Of a stretch of DNA of 64,000 nt, positions 1 through 13,100 are shown piece by piece. This DNA comes from Straminergon stramineum (taxonomy: Eukaryota; Streptophyta; Bryopsida; Hypnales; Calliergonaceae), in NCBI GenBank assembly GCA_963920665.1, contig OY987268.1, forward strand, positions 12,340,501 through 12,404,500, in the 5' to 3' direction. A model generated the notes under the pieces. That model did no database searches. It was given only the letters and a program-made list of their open reading frames with translations, and was not told the origin of the DNA. The first letter of the stretch is position 1, and each line of letters starts with the position of its first letter. Both the position numbers and the translations under genes were made by a program.

Positions 1-142
1 ATAATACAATATTACTTGTACTTTCAATACCAAAAGATTAACAATGAATGAAAAACTAAATCTAATGATACTAATCAAAATGGTCACATCCTTGTTAATT
101 CATATTTATAAAATTTGTAGCAAGTTATTATATATTTCTTAC

Positions 143-1614
143 TTGTTCTTTATTTTTGTCAATAAATGTTGAAGGTAGCATATTTGGAAATATCTTCAAT
201 AAAAAAGGTAGTGTAAATTCCATAAAAGGCACAATCAAAATAATGGCAAACGGTACAAGTCGAAATATGTCAACTGTTGTGCGCTTTAATTGTTGTCTCT
301 CTCGTCTGGTCAAATTCTTTCCACTAAGTATTTTGTAAATTAACCTATTGGAAATTTTTATATTGGCCCACAATAACTTTCCACCAATCCAATAATGTTG
401 TAGTTCAAGTTTAATAATTTTCTTCCAACCAGAAATTTTTGTATTCCAATCTTGTCTATTTATAATAGATTGTAAAAATTTTGGATTCTTAATTAAAAAT
501 GACATGTACATGACTCTAAAGTATATTATATAATTTTTTAAAATATTAATTATTGTCAATAATTTTGAAATAATGATTATGAAAAATTAGCATACCTACT
601 CATAGATAAAATGCTTCCAATTGTAGGACCAATTTTTGTTATAAAACTTCCTATACTATTTGCAAATTTGCCAAATTTGATTGTCCAACTTTCATGTTTT
701 TTTGCTTGCATTTCTTCATGAACCTTCTTTACTTGAGCTTTTAATACTTCAAGTTGTGTAATGGTTTGTTCATAATCATCTTTTATTGCTTTTGCTCTTT
801 TAGCTTTCTCTTCATTTTCCCTTGCCAATTTCTTAGAAGCTTCATCATTATTGTTTTTGTTATTATTTTGGCCACCACTTCCCTCAAAGTTTGATGAAAA
901 ATTGTTGTATCTAATTTGATGTATAATCCTATGCACTTCATATCTAAAACTTGGTTGAAAACTTGGGCTAGAATCTTGATACTGAAAGGCATATCCATAT
1001 TCATAATTTGATGAATTTTGAAAAAAGTTTTTTGTTTCTTGCAAACCTTCACATTGTTTCCAATATAGGTTTAAAAGTGCAAACAATGGTTTTAAAAAAC
1101 AAAAAATATTTGTATTGTTGGAAGAAATTATAGTGTTTTTTGTGTGAAAATAGCTGCATTCATCAGTATGGAGACAAGAAAATGACTCATGCTTGTTATA
1201 TTCAATTTTCTTCCATAATCCATAAAAATTCAAATTAGGCATATATAGGACATTTTCATTATCTATATTTTCTTGTGGTAGTCGTTTAATGTTGTTTTTA
1301 ATGAGTATCGAATTTATTATATGAGATTTTGTCAATATGCACATTTCATTTTGAATTTTTTCTTTACATGAGAATGTTTTTAGATTGCATTTTTGTAATA
1401 TGAATTTATTTTTCTTCCAAAAATTAAAAGATTGATTTGATTTTAAAGGCAAATATTTTAAAACTTGGTACTCAATCAATGACTTATACTTTTCTTGATC
1501 ATGATGTTGACTTGTAAATGAAATAATGTTATTGAAAGCATTCAAAATTTGTTTCTTTAATAAAATTTGTTTAAAAAATGGTCTTGCCCTATTTCCTAAT
1601 TGACTAAATATCAT
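143..1614 (-). CDS. LETM1-like mitochondrial inner-membrane protein, 5' part, cut by window edge
   Basis: Two exons are visible: 1614-596 and 455-143. The intron 595-456 has a GT donor and AG acceptor, and the frame joins as Ser-Arg|Gln-Asp-Trp. Exon 2 ends at a GTAAG donor (142), so the gene continues left of the window. Exon 2 carries the LETM1 core: HYWIGGKLLWA, then SGKNLTRRERQQLKRTT, DIFRLVPFA, a hydrophobic membrane segment, and FPNMLPSTF. LETM1 proteins sit in the mitochondrial inner membrane and handle K+/H+ or Ca2+/H+ exchange. Exon 1 (about 340 codons) is long, Asn/Lys-rich and weakly conserved, and ends in a charged coiled-coil-like stretch before the domain. The start is the ATG at 1614; a TTG lies further upstream. 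Codons are far more AT-rich than in the kinase or aminotransferase genes. No lesion is seen, but the 3' half is out of view. Confidence 0.8.
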
Positions 1615-2140
1615 TGTGTCAAAGACCAAAGTCTTTTGCCTAGATTTTAGATTACTACAACATTATAAGATTTGAATGCTATTAAACAATCACTAAATTA
1701 AACAAAGATTCTTAAAAAATAAAGTACCGAAAAAATGTGAGAATCAAAGAAATAATGACCTTCTAATTTCAAATTCAATTAATTTCTCCAAGGTATTCTT
1801 ATTGCTTCATATATTGGCATTATGAGTTAATATATCTCTTCTTGTATTGTAAATACAATTATTGTACATGTTCAAATAAGGAATTTGAATATAAAAATTG
1901 TGAACAACAATGATTGTAAACTATTTATTTCATTACTATTTCTATACTCATGCACTAAAATAATTTGCACTATTTTGAATTTTTTGTAATTCAAAATCAA
2001 AATTAATGTCCTTTCAATAATATGTCACTTTTATGGTATTTTAATTTGAAAAACACTTTGAATCCTTTCAAACCTTCAAATTAAAATTTCTCTCATTAAA
2101 AAAAACTTGAAATAATTAATAGAATGAAAATAAGTCAAAA

Positions 2141-2293
2141 CACTAGTAGAAAACAATATCACAGTCAACAAAAATCAACTGACATTTTTTGTGTTTTTTT
2201 GACAAAAAACCCAGAAATTTGTGATGATTGCAACACAATTTTCAAAAAATGGTAGTTCATTTTTGTTGACTTTGATAGTGTTTTCTACTAGTG
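2141..2293. mobile_element. CACTA-type MITE, 153 bp
   Basis: Begins CACTAGTAGAAAAC and ends with the exact reverse complement GTTTTCTACTAGTG. It is flanked by a 3-bp direct repeat AAA (2138-2140 and 2294-2296). CACTA termini with a 3-bp target duplication are typical of the CACTA/En-Spm superfamily. The inside also pairs (AGTCAACAAAAATCAA against TTTTTGTTGACTTTG), so the element is foldback-like. No coding capacity. Confidence 0.8.
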
Positions 2294-3024
2294 AAATAAC
2301 CTATTACTTAGCCTAAAATTAATTTCCACTTGAGTTTTATTCTCAAAGAAATCATTATCAAGTTACTAGGCTCTACTACTAACTATACTACCAATGATGA
2401 TTGACTTTGGGGGTGGAGGTGGAAATGGAAATTCTCAACATGTTGTCAACATGGAATTGAAGTTGAGAAAGAATCATTGTCTAAACTAGTTTGGGGAACA
2501 AGTTGAGCTTTGCAAAGTTGATTGCGTTTTTATATGTATAAGTCATCATTGACAGAATGTAATGTGACATTTTGGGTGGGTGCAAAACACAATTTCCATG
2601 GCCCTTAGGCTATTGAAAAAAGCTAGGCTAGAAAGATTGGTTGGGATGTTGCATGATGGTGTAACTATACAATAGAATATTTTTGGAGCATGTAGCCAAA
2701 TCTCTTGACATAATCTCAATATTAATAGATAACCCTCTTAAGTACAAGATCAACAAGTCATAGATGGAGTATGGTTTCAAAGCATTAGAGGGGTCAATGT
2801 AGGTGAGGCTCTTGTGGGTTCAAACTTCTTAAATTCTGACCTAATTCCAAATTTAGATATTGAATATTTCTAACAGTGCGCAGAACTCGAGAATGCATTA
2901 TCTACAAACATCACAAGAACATCAAAATCTAAATTCAAAATGCAACATCCTCATAAAGAAATGGCATAAAAGATGGAACACGTCCAAGGACAAGAGGTGA
3001 TGGAAGTGTACCAAACCAAAAGTC

Positions 3025-3188
3025 ATGAAAGAGTGACAATTTTGAAGTTCAGTGAGCAAAGAGAAGCATGTTGTAGAGTTCAAACCTGAAGACACTCTCT
3101 ACAATTATGAAAGAGTGACAATTTTGAAGTTGAGTGAGCAAAGAGAAGCATGTCATAGAATTCAAACCTAAAAACACTCTCTACAATT
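3025..3188. repeat. 82-bp tandem duplication
   Basis: Two adjacent copies, 3025-3106 and 3107-3188, each starting ATGAAAGAGTGACAATTTTG and ending near CACTCTCTACAATT. They differ at only a few positions, so the duplication is fairly recent. No coding role is apparent. Confidence 0.8.
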
Positions 3189-4235
3189 TGCAAGCAAGAT
3201 CTAGTATTTACAATAGAAGAGCTCTTCCCCACAAACAAGATGAACACATTAAGATAAGAGGCAAGAATGACCACAAGAGCAACCGAGATGAGCAAGGCAC
3301 TTGTAAAATCAGAGCCTGGCAAGCATCTGGACGGAGCCTTACTCTTACACCTTTCTAAAACTATTTCGAAAAGGTAGAACCGTAGAACTTCAATTACCAA
3401 AATAACAGACAAAAAATACCGTTTAGAATTTTTTTTTTCTAGATTTCAATTTTTTCATATTTTTGGTAACAGTTCGCAGTGTCTTAAATGCAAATCTGTG
3501 ACCAAATCTCAGACGCAGCTGGCACTCTGGAAGGGTGCAGCGAAGAAAAACTAGATCTTTGTATCAGTCTCAACGCAAGAGTTCACTTGGGTATCATGCT
3601 AAGCTTCCACTCACAGAACCAATCTGCGAGTGCAGTGTTATAACTTATTTGTTCTATCTTCATGCGGATAAGTGACAAGGTCCTGCTTCCAGTTGCATCA
3701 CTTCAAAAAATAACCTCTACTTTTATATTGCAGGCTTGACTGAAACATCAATTCGTGGGGTCAATCCATGAGTACAGTGAAGAGAGTCCCTGATTCACCA
3801 AGCTCAAGGTTAATTAGTGCATGTTTAACATGGAACCCAATGTAGACAACACTTTTGCAGCTTCTGAAAGGTAAAGCTCATGTTGAATTGGTGAATCAAT
3901 TCGGACTGATTTTCTGGGACAGTATACTCAACCAGGCTCTCTAATTGCAAATACCGTAATTGCACATTCCCTGTATATCCCAAGAATCTCTCCTGTTGAG
4001 ATTGCTGTCTTAACAGCACTAGCTAGCTACTCTCTATATCTTGTAGTGTCTGCTCAGTCAAAGTATAATGTGCAGTAAGCTCCTGAAGCACATAAATCCA
4101 GTCTAGCTAAGAATGTTTTGAATTCACTCCAGAATGATACTTCATGCGCGCATGTGAAATCTGCACTCCACTTCCAGGACTAGCACATCAAGTTCTAGTG
4201 ATACAATATGGACGAGCCAGGAGGGAAAGGAGATG

Positions 4236-5552
4236 CTACGACCTCCACGCTGAAGTTTCTTCGAGTTCGATGTCTTCTTCCCACCACGTCGCTGTCTTGT
4301 AACCTCTACGCAGAAACTCCATGGTGCTCCCCTTTACTTCCTGTAACCCTAATGAGATCAGGAGCTCCTCCTTGGTTTGCCCTAAAGTAAACCTCTCTTG
4401 CGACTCTGCAACGCAAGCATAAGATCCATCTGTCTGTTTCAACATCACCTGCCATGGACCAGGATACATCCGGAACAACGCTCCACTGTAATTCAAAATA
4501 AAGGGCGCCACATTAACACTTTTCGAGTAATCTCGCGTTCGGACATAGAAAACCGGCAGGAACTGCGCCAAGAATCGGTAATGCAATTCTTTAGGCGGGA
4601 ATCCAAACAAACCAAGATCAGCACGAAGAGTGTCCGTCTCCAGATTAAAAAGCACAACCGGAGTCTCTTTACAAAAATAATTCACGTACTCCTCCACCGC
4701 TGGAAGCTCCGCCGTGCTGCAATTCAACACTATGCAAAACCCTGGCGCATCAGAGGATTCATGCTTCCCTTCCACATCCTCCCCAAAGTCGAAATCCAAA
4801 GCGCCCCGGACACCTCCCCAAAATGACTTGCCCGCCCCTCCCGGAACGTCATCCAGGCAACCTACGGAGACATTGCCTGCCATCTGAATGGCGGAGCCGA
4901 ACATTCGCAAGGCTTTTCGTCTCTCCGGCTTGTCGGGAAAGACGAGCCGGCAAGAAATACCCCGAAGCTCAAAAATTTTGCGGGCAAGTGCGAGCGCCAA
5001 CTGTATGTTGGCGCTGATGAATTCGTCTGATGCGCCCTTGTAACCGGAGACCGCGCTCGGCAACGGAGGGAAGTCAATTTCGAGACGCTTCAAATTGTCG
5101 TCCAGGCCATAGCTGAGCGTTTTGGCAGCGTCCGAAATTAAGGCCTCGTAGGAAGCCGGCTTGTACACGGAGACGCCAAGCTTGGGATCAGTCTCCACCT
5201 GCGCACGCACTACATACGCCCCTGCGCTACGCGAATTCCGAATTCTGTAGCTCCCTCTCGACCAAATCGAAGCGTGGAACAGAGCTCCCGAAGAATTGGC
5301 AACAGAACTAACTGAATTAGCAATGGAACTGAGCGGATTGTAAACCAATTTTCGTGATACCTGGCTTGATACGAAGCTCTGCACTTGCGGAATTGGTTCG
5401 TGAAGGTTAATGCCACGAGCTCTCGATTCCTGCAGCGTGACAGTGGTCCCAAGAGTGGCAGCGTGCGCCGCGAGCGCCATTGCTTGCGAATTGCTAAGAC
5501 AACAGCTGGGAACCACGGGGACCAAATCTGAACAGACAGGGGGTCGGGGCAT
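4236..5552 (-). CDS. LPA3: DUF1995 protein, LPA3-like photosystem II assembly factor, chloroplast
   Basis: One uninterrupted frame of 438 codons from the ATG at 5552; an in-frame TTG lies 15 codons upstream. The first 120 or so residues are Ser/Ala/Arg-rich with few acids, as in a plastid transit peptide. The DUF1995 domain fills the rest: [39 protein letters not shown], then [56 protein letters not shown], and a C-terminal [15 protein letters not shown]. In Arabidopsis, LPA3 helps insert newly made CP43 into photosystem II. Length and motifs match LPA3 better than other DUF1995 proteins such as plastid adenylate kinase fusions. The lack of introns is notable beside the heavily spliced neighbours. 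A piggyBac-like element starts about 70 bp upstream of the ATG. The domain call is firm; the LPA3 assignment is from remembered family sequence. Confidence 0.85.
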   Translation of the reverse strand: MPRPPVCSDLVPVVPSCCLSNSQAMALAAHAATLGTTVTLQESRARGINLHEPIPQVQSFVSSQVSRKLVYNPLSSIANSVSSVANSSGALFHASIWSRGSYRIRNSRSAGAYVVRAQVETDPKLGVSVYKPASYEALISDAAKTLSYGLDDNLKRLEIDFPPLPSAVSGYKGASDEFISANIQLALALARKIFELRGISCRLVFPDKPERRKALRMFGSAIQMAGNVSVGCLDDVPGGAGKSFWGGVRGALDFDFGEDVEGKHESSDAPGFCIVLNCSTAELPAVEEYVNYFCKETPVVLFNLETDTLRADLGLFGFPPKELHYRFLAQFLPVFYVRTRDYSKSVNVAPFILNYSGALFRMYPGPWQVMLKQTDGSYACVAESQERFTLGQTKEELLISLGLQEVKGSTMEFLRRGYKTATWWEEDIELEETSAWRS

Positions 5553-5621
5553 CCTGGCCGTCGAGTTCAATGGTCTGGATGATATGTGCTTAGGCAACTC
5601 TGGTCTTTTTTTCTATATTAA

Positions 5622-6285
5622 CCCCTAAATGCCCAAAGCGTCTTTTGAGCTTCTTGGAATTTTCTCTAATATGAACCAAAAGCCAACATTTTCACAAGTT
5701 TTATCAATTTTTATTTGTTCATAACCATACAAATTCAAAATAGACATACTAACACATGTTAGACATCATGTGGGAAAAGAAGACACAATGATATCACTTG
5801 TGGATTGAAAGATTATTATAATGTTTGATCATAAGGATATTAAAATTGTGAAACTGATTTGAAGTCTTCAATCTTCTTTTCACATGTCAAAACTAAACAT
5901 TTGGTTACACAAAAAATACAAGTTTAGAGGGAAAAATATGCATAACCCCAACCAATTTAAGGCTTCTCAAAATCTATTGGTACTTTGCAATTTAAGAAAA
6001 TGAATTTCTAATGTGATTTTTTCTCCAAGTTCAAGTGTGTATTTGACACTCATTTCCGAGAGCCCTCAACAATGAAAAATCAAGATTTGCAATGGATTTC
6101 CTTGCACAAAATCTTGAATAGAGAAATCATAATCATTCATTTTCAAAATTGGACTTTTGATGATAAAATTAGACTTCCAAAAAAAATCTATAATTAAATT
6201 TTTTTTAAAAGAATCAATTAATAAGGTTTTATTTAACTTCAAAGTTTTGTTGACACCCAAAATTGGTACCTAGGGAATTTAGGGG
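5622..6285. mobile_element. piggyBac-like non-autonomous element, copy 1
   Basis: TTAA at 5618-5621 is followed by CCCCTAAATGCC; the right end is GGGAATTTAGGGG followed by TTAG (one change from TTAA). TTAA targets with CCC-starting inverted termini are the piggyBac signature. About 664 bp, AT-rich, no transposase. Its inside resembles the element at 9152-9818. Confidence 0.6.
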
Positions 6286-8209
6286 TTAGAAGGACGGATA
6301 TTACAAAGTTTGATTTAACATTGGTTATGTGAAATCTAGCTAATTGTATCATGTAAAAAGTAATTTAGAAATAGGTTATAAAAATTCATTTCAATGTACT
6401 CATTAAAGAAAGGTAGCAATGTATATCAAGATAAAGGTAATCATCTTATTATTGCATCTATCCAATAATGTTGATGTATTGTTAAAAGTTTGACAAAATT
6501 GTAGGTTGAGCTTTTGAATACAAGGGAAAAGTACCATTTTGGATTTCATAGTGATTTTAGATGAATTTAGATCCACTGAAAAGTAGTTGCTACTCCAATG
6601 TTGGATGGGAGGATTGTAAATTGTTCTCATGACAAAATTGAACTTAGGATCTTAGTTTTTGCAACTTTTCAGATAATTGCATCTAAATTTGTACTAAAGT
6701 ACATTTGAGCATACTTTTTTTTTATTGAATCATCAAAGATTTTGTTGAATCTTACTAGAATTATAAAAAGAAGATTTCACATTCATTTGTCTTAGCATGC
6801 ATTTTTGGGACACTTAGTTTCTTAATACGGTGCTAAAAAGAAAGTGTATCATTTCCCTAATTTAAAGTTGAAAGGTGATTTTTTTTTCTCAATAACATTT
6901 TTTGAAATCAAACAACCACAATCTATTAAATGGTTCAAGATTGATGTAGTCAATTCCATCAAATAACCTCGGGGGGGGGGGGATAAACGTGTTAAAAAAA
7001 TAAGGATATAGGTGCGAACAACCACTATTTTATAGGGGGTTATGAATTATTAAATTTTTTTTTCACATGCTATCACTATGTAATTTTCGAATAGGACCTA
7101 TTATTCCATATCCTATAATATTTTAAAGATGTTCAATGCCATTTTCGATACCCTATATTACTCTAAACCCATTTATAATTTTTAGCCCCCATTTTTTTAA
7201 GATACCCTATCATTTGTTCGCAGATATGTTGCTACTCCAAGCGCTCACTACCCCCTTGAGCAAATAACCAAAATCACTTATATTTGAATATTATGATATT
7301 TTATATCTTCAAATGCCAAAAAAGAAGTATTTGAAGAACCAAAATGTATTGGTTTGTGATTTTTTTTTTGGAATATTTTGCAAATTATTCTCCAATTTGA
7401 ATGGATGGAATTTCTTATACTCATTCAATTCTTTAAAGTAGGATGATATTGCCACTTTTGAATGAATGTACATAAATTTGGATGAAAAAGCATTGCTTAT
7501 TATAATATATCTATATACTATTATTGATATGCTTCATCAATCCACAAATTACACTACCATATGCAAAATTGAAAATGAACATTATTGGTGAAATCTTCAT
7601 CACTAAAATAGAATTCATACAAAATAAAATAAGATTTTTCCATTTTCTAACTCAAAATTGTTCATGCTCAACCAAATTTTTGACAACAAACTTTTTCCAA
7701 GAATCTAATCACATTTTTGTACTAGCTACTCTAATACTATCAAAAATTGAAATAAAACATGGATGAAATTTTCAATCCCTCTCAAAAATTAGATCATCAT
7801 AATAATGATAAATACTAAATAATAGATTATGTAATTCCTAAGCATTTGTCTATTCAATTAGTAGATGATGAACATTGTAAAAAGTGAACTACATCCAATT
7901 TGTATTCATTTAGGAAGCTTCAAGAAAAATCATGTAATATATCAATGAAAAGAAAAGAAAAATGTTTGAAGGTACGTAGAACAACCCATTACGATCAAAA
8001 GATCCCATAGTAAACACCTACAAAATGATCCCATTATGGGGTTTTTAATAAATGAGATTGGGGCCACAATCAATGTCTTAGTTGACAAGAATGGAGTGAT
8101 TAGCGACTTCATTAGGCCGAAATTCTAGCTTTTCAATGTAAATTCATTATAGAAAGTAATTTTCTTAGGCCTTCCAAGTTAGAAAATATTGTGATTACTA
8201 ACATGAATA
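6286..8209. other. AT-rich intergenic, nothing recognised
   Basis: No gene or RNA seen. A 12-bp poly-G run lies at 6971-6982. Short open frames at 6403-6630 and 7524-7766 are AT-rich, lack known motifs and are not credible genes. Confidence 0.6.
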
Positions 8210-8809
8210 AGGGTTGCTTTACACTATGGTAGAGAAGTGCACTAGTCAAGAATTGTAAGAAAAAGAGCAATATGATTGGAGGAAATTTTATTCTTTACTA
8301 AATTGGGTTTACACTAAGTCTAAGATTTGTTAAGTGGAGAACTTCAAGCATGGATGAAAAACAACAAGGCTGCCAAAGTGACTTAACTTTTAGTAAGGGG
8401 AATTCTTTGAAGGTCAAATTTCTTGGGTTGCCTCACTCCCTGGACAAGAAACTTAGCTTCCTGAGTATCCTAACTTCATATCTTGTCTTTTCATCATGAT
8501 ATATCTCATTTGTGCAATTGAGGGCTTCTTTTATTTCAAATAGCATTAGCTAGTTCTTTGCCTCTTCTTCTTTCACATTGCAAAGCTCTCCTCTTGGTAA
8601 AGTTGTTTTGTGGCCTTCAATTTGTGAAGTTGTGTCCAAGACTTCTCTGCTTAGTGTTTGTTTACACTACAACCAGTCAAGACTTTTTATGGCATCTTAT
8701 TGTCTTTCCATTTTCTCTAACATTCCACTGGTTGCCTCAAATAACCATATCAAGGCCTAAATGTCTTGACCGATGAGTATACTTTTCTACCATAGCGTAA
8801 AGCAGCCCT
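8210..8809. mobile_element. Terminal-inverted-repeat element, about 600 bp
   Basis: The left end AGGGTTGCTTTACACTATGG is matched by the right end CCATAGCGTAAAGCAGCCCT. The inverted similarity continues inward (TAGAGAAGTGC against ACTTTTCTAC). A relative lies at 49705-50059. No clear target duplication, so the superfamily is not assigned. Contains short meaningless frames only. Confidence 0.65.
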
Positions 8810-9151
8810 AAGTTGAGCATTATGGATACTTAAAGTTTTTATTGGATTGGGGATAGTCTAGATATTCGTTGGGGATATGATGGGCTAAAACCTTCAAACC
8901 TTCATAACAAATTCATACTTTGACAAAAAAAAATAATTTCAATTGTTCTCATTGTTTCTTACACTTGTCTTTATGTGGGGATTTTTTAAAGATATTCAAC
9001 AATGGCATGTGGGCAAATTCCTAATTCTTACCACAATAGTCTAGTTTACCTTATATGAATCAATACCTCAATGCAAATATGCTGAAGAATATTCAATTAT
9101 TTATTACAATTTCAAAAAAATAATGTCACTATCTATAGATCAAGCATTTAA
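8810..9151. other. AT-rich spacer
   Basis: Lies between two transposon-like elements. Nothing recognised. Confidence 0.5.
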
Positions 9152-9818
9152 CCCCTAAATTCCTAAGTCTAGAGTTTTTTTTGGAACTAGCTTTTGGGGG
9201 ATTTGAGTCTAAATTGAACAAAAAATCAACATTTTGATAAGTTTAATCAATTTTTTTGAATTGTAACCATAAAAATTCAAACTAGACATATTAGATATCA
9301 TATGCCCCCCCCCCCCCCCCCCCCCCCCAACTTATATCACTTATGGATTGAATAATTATAATGTTTGATAATGAGGGTGTTAAAATTGTAAAAGTGGATT
9401 TGAAGTCTTTCACTCTACTTTTGACATGTCAAATCTAAAAAATTGGTCACCAATTTTTTTTTTAAAAGACATGACATGCATAACAACAATCAATTTATGA
9501 CTTCTTAAAATCTACTCTATAATTTTTCAATTGAATTTCTAATGTGATTATTTCTCCAAGATCTACTGTATTTGAGGCTCATTTCCGAGAGCCCTCAACA
9601 CTAAAAGAAATCAAGATTTGCAATGAACACCCTTGTACAAAATCTTGAATAGAAAAATCATAACCATTCATTTTCAAAATCAGATTTTGGATGCTAAAAC
9701 TAGTCTTCAAGAAGAATTTCTCCAAAATATAAACTACCAACAATAATAACTTGATAAGATTCTCTTTAACTTCAAATTATTGTTGACACCAGAATTCGAT
9801 GTCTCGGGCAATGAGGGG
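9152..9818. mobile_element. piggyBac-like non-autonomous element, copy 2
   Basis: TTAA at 9148-9151 is followed by CCCCTAAATTCC. The right end is decayed (GAGGGG then TAAA). Most of the inside aligns with copy 1 at 5622-6285 (shared blocks such as TAATGTTTGAT and TTTGAAGTCTT). It contains a run of 24 C at 9305-9328. No open frame of interest. Confidence 0.55.
9305..9328. repeat. Poly-C tract of 24
   Basis: Uninterrupted run of C inside the second piggyBac-like element. Its length is likely unstable and is a place where assembly could be wrong. Confidence 0.9.
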
Positions 9819-10178
9819 TAAAGGGAGTAATAGATGAATGCGATAGATGAATATATACACATATGGATGATTCTGTTCATTTTTCCGTTCATGAATGCAT
9901 TCCCGAGTGCGTGTCCCGCGCTTCAACACGAAAACCAAAAGAACCCGGCTGACCGTGCTCCCAGCGCAGGACTGAGGACCCGTGTTGCTGACTGGCTATG
10001 GCTAATGGCGTCTTCCCCGTTCCGCCATCGCTTCCATTGCCTCGACCGAAGCTCTTCATGTTTCACACCAATCTAAGTAGCCTTCTAATGCCAAATTCTT
10101 CCTCCTCGCAACCGCATTCACTAGGATATTCTTTTTCCTGAACTCTAGCATCGCCCGATCGCTGCCAAGCTTGCCGCC

Positions 10179-13100
10179 ATGATGGAATCGTCGCCATTTC
10201 TGCGGAGTCCCACGTCGATGGGGACGATGAGGAGCAACAAGTTCGTCCACAGCCAGTCGCACTCCTTTGAGGAAGGACGGCAGCTCTTCCTCGGCGTCGA
10301 TGTTGGCACCGGAAGCGCCCGAGCCGGTAAGCTCAAGTTTTTCTAAATTTTGGCGCCCGATTTCGGTTTGTTTAAAGTTTGATTGGGAATAGAGAAAGTT
10401 GAAATGCTGGTGTCGTGATTGCGGTTAAGTTCGAGGGGGAAGCTTGAATTAAAGAATCTCTGTGAATGGGAGTACTTTTGGTGTAATTTAGTGGAGCTGA
10501 TTACTTGTGTACGTGTGCGTTGTGAGATTCTTTGTCGACGCATTGTAATGCTGGATTCGCGAGATTTACTAGGATTTTTAGTAGAGTTTTTGGAGGTTCG
10601 GTGACTTAGGTTTGGAGATTGATTGATTTTTGCATTAAGTCGGGTTTGTTTGGAGTTTAATTTCGAAGAGAGAGGGATGGATGTGACTGTTTTGGACTTT
10701 TGTTAAATTGGAAGGGAAATGGATTGAAGGAGTACTACAAAATTGGACTAGTTTTGGTAAGATGTAGCGTAGCTGATTTCTAGTTTGTGCTTTGTGAAAT
10801 TCTCTGTCGCATTGCAACGGAGAGTTTTCTTCGCGGTAATAGAAAGGAGAATTCGTGATTTGAAGTTTCTTGTAGCGTTCGTCGCTGGAGTTAGAGTATT
10901 ATGCCTTTATTAAAATTTTCGTCTCAGAATGGTCGTTGTGAGATTTGGAGTTGTGAACTGTGATGGCCGGATGAACTATTTGGAGTGACTGGATGAAATT
11001 GTTCATCTATATCGGTAGAGATATCAGCTAGAATGGTGCTTGACCTAAAAATATGGCAGCTCGAAGCTTCCATTGTTAGGAGCAGTGATAAGCTCTCCGA
11101 TGATGTGGTATCGTCGTCAGGGATTAAGATGTATGAATGTAGTTGGCTTGGATTCTTAATCTGGCCAAATTCTTCTTACCTCTGCATTTGTTAACCTGCC
11201 CTCTATGAATGAGAATTTGGGCAAAATTCAAGTATCGGCGTTCAGCAGGAATAATCGACAAGCCGTAGTGTTATAGTTGTTTCTATTCTTGTGGCGATCC
11301 TTGCTTGATTACCAGTTGCCAGAATTTAACTAAGAGTATGTACCCCTATGGCCGTGCAGCTTCTTTCGATTAGGGGTATGTTTGGAGTGGGCTACCTAAA
11401 ACCTAGAACCATGAGTGTCCCCCTTCGACTGGTGCATTGTACGTTCACAGTGATATTCTGGTTTCCACATGAGCCTTGATTTAATGACAAATTGTTGTAT
11501 CTGCAGGGGTGTTTGATGGAGAGGGCAAATTATTGGGGACTGCAAGCAGCTCTATTCAAATTTGGAAGGAAGGAAAATTCGTGGAACAATCCTCTACAGA
11601 TATCTGGCTAGCTATCTGCACTGCGGTGAAGTCAGTATGCGCAAAGCATCATCTCAATGATTTTGATATTTGCGGAATTGGATTCGCAGCTACTTGCTCT
11701 CTTGGTAAGTCTTTACTTCCTGAATTGCCCAGTGATAGTAGGTTACATTGCAAAGGGCGTCTGATCTCCAGCTTCACGATCTTACCAAGATTGCAGTGGA
11801 TTCTGATGAGGAGTTACGTTGTTCTTGATTCAACAAGTATTTAAGTCGAACATATTGTTGTTGTCACGACGTCTCAAACTAGACATTCAGATCATTCGTT
11901 ATCATTAGTTTCAGAATATTCCATTTGTTAACCTTGAGACGAAGAATCACTCCTTACCCTGTCTTGGAAATCTGTTAAGATTAAAGTTGTCGATTTTCGG
12001 TTTGTTCTTGCTTTCACTGAATGTTGTTCGTGAGTTGCATACAGTGGCTATTGGCACAGACGAGTCTCCTGTATCAGTTTCAAAGACCGGGGATGCAAGG
12101 CGTAATGTAATTGTATGGATGGACCATAGAGCTGAAGAGCAGGCAGAGCGCATCAATGCCTGCAAGTCTCCAGTTTTACAGTTTTCAGGGGGGTCCCTGT
12201 CTCCGGAACATGAAGCTCCGAAGGTATTACACATTTTTTTATGATATATGTTGCAAGTCTATGATATGACATTGTAGATCACCATTTTCTTTTTATTTAA
12301 TGGTTGACCTGCAACTGACTTCATGTTTGACTTCATGTTTATCTTAAGTGAAGCTAGGCTTTGGAATCGCTCAGTGCTCGAAACTGGCGCTCACAAGTCG
12401 TTATGGAGATCTCTGTGTATTGAAATTGGATGCTCTGATTTCAAGAGCGAAGATTTTATGTTATGTCGACCACATTGGATTGAGTCTAGATATTCTAACA
12501 ATTCTGCACACTCAATTTCTTTAAGAGAAAAAGTTTAGTTGCGTGATGAAGACTCTACTACAACAATGTGAAGGCTAATGCTCTCATTCCTTACCTTTTG
12601 GCCGGCGTAGTATATCACGTCTTTTGATTCAATTCGAATGGTTCTGCGAAGTCTTACCCAGAATAACCTGGCTTCTTGTTGCTGTGCAGCTATTGTGGGT
12701 CAAAGAGAATTTGCAGGAATCCTGGGCTGTTGCATTTCGGTGGATGGATTTGAGTGATTGGCTCACTTTCAGGTTTCAGAGCATGACTCTTAATTCCTTA
12801 TTTAATACATAAGTATCCTTCGTATTGAATATCTCCTGCACATCACTGGTACATGAACCAAGAAAAGAAAGATCTCATAGAGTGCAAGCGGTTTGTCACA
12901 GGGCAACTGGCGACGATACACGAAGCCTGTGTACTACAGTATGCAAGTGGGCGTACTTGGGGCATGCCCATTTGGAACAAATGTCAAGTGAGCACTCGGT
13001 GGCGATGAAAGCTTCTGGATGGGACGATCTTTTCTGGCAAGAGATTGGCCTTGGTGATCTTGTTGAATCGGGATATGCCACGATCGGTACCACTCTTGCT

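Larger units (their letters stand above)
1615..4235. other. Intergenic, AT-rich, one MITE and one tandem duplication
   Basis: No convincing gene. AT-rich up to about 3.4 kb, then more balanced, probably including the 3' UTR of the gene ending at 4236. A CACTA-type MITE lies at 2141-2293 and an 82-bp tandem duplication at 3025-3188. Open frames at 3080-3412 and 3825-4019 have no recognisable content. Confidence 0.6.

Noticed and set aside
3825..4019. 64-codon frame (QQSQQERFLGYTGN..)
   Set aside because: Short, no motif, lies just downstream of the LPA3-like stop, probably UTR or spacer.
6971..6982. Poly-G run (and poly-C at 9305-9328) as regulatory quadruplex
   Set aside because: Simple homopolymers in transposon-rich DNA; no spaced G-tracts or gene nearby to support a role.
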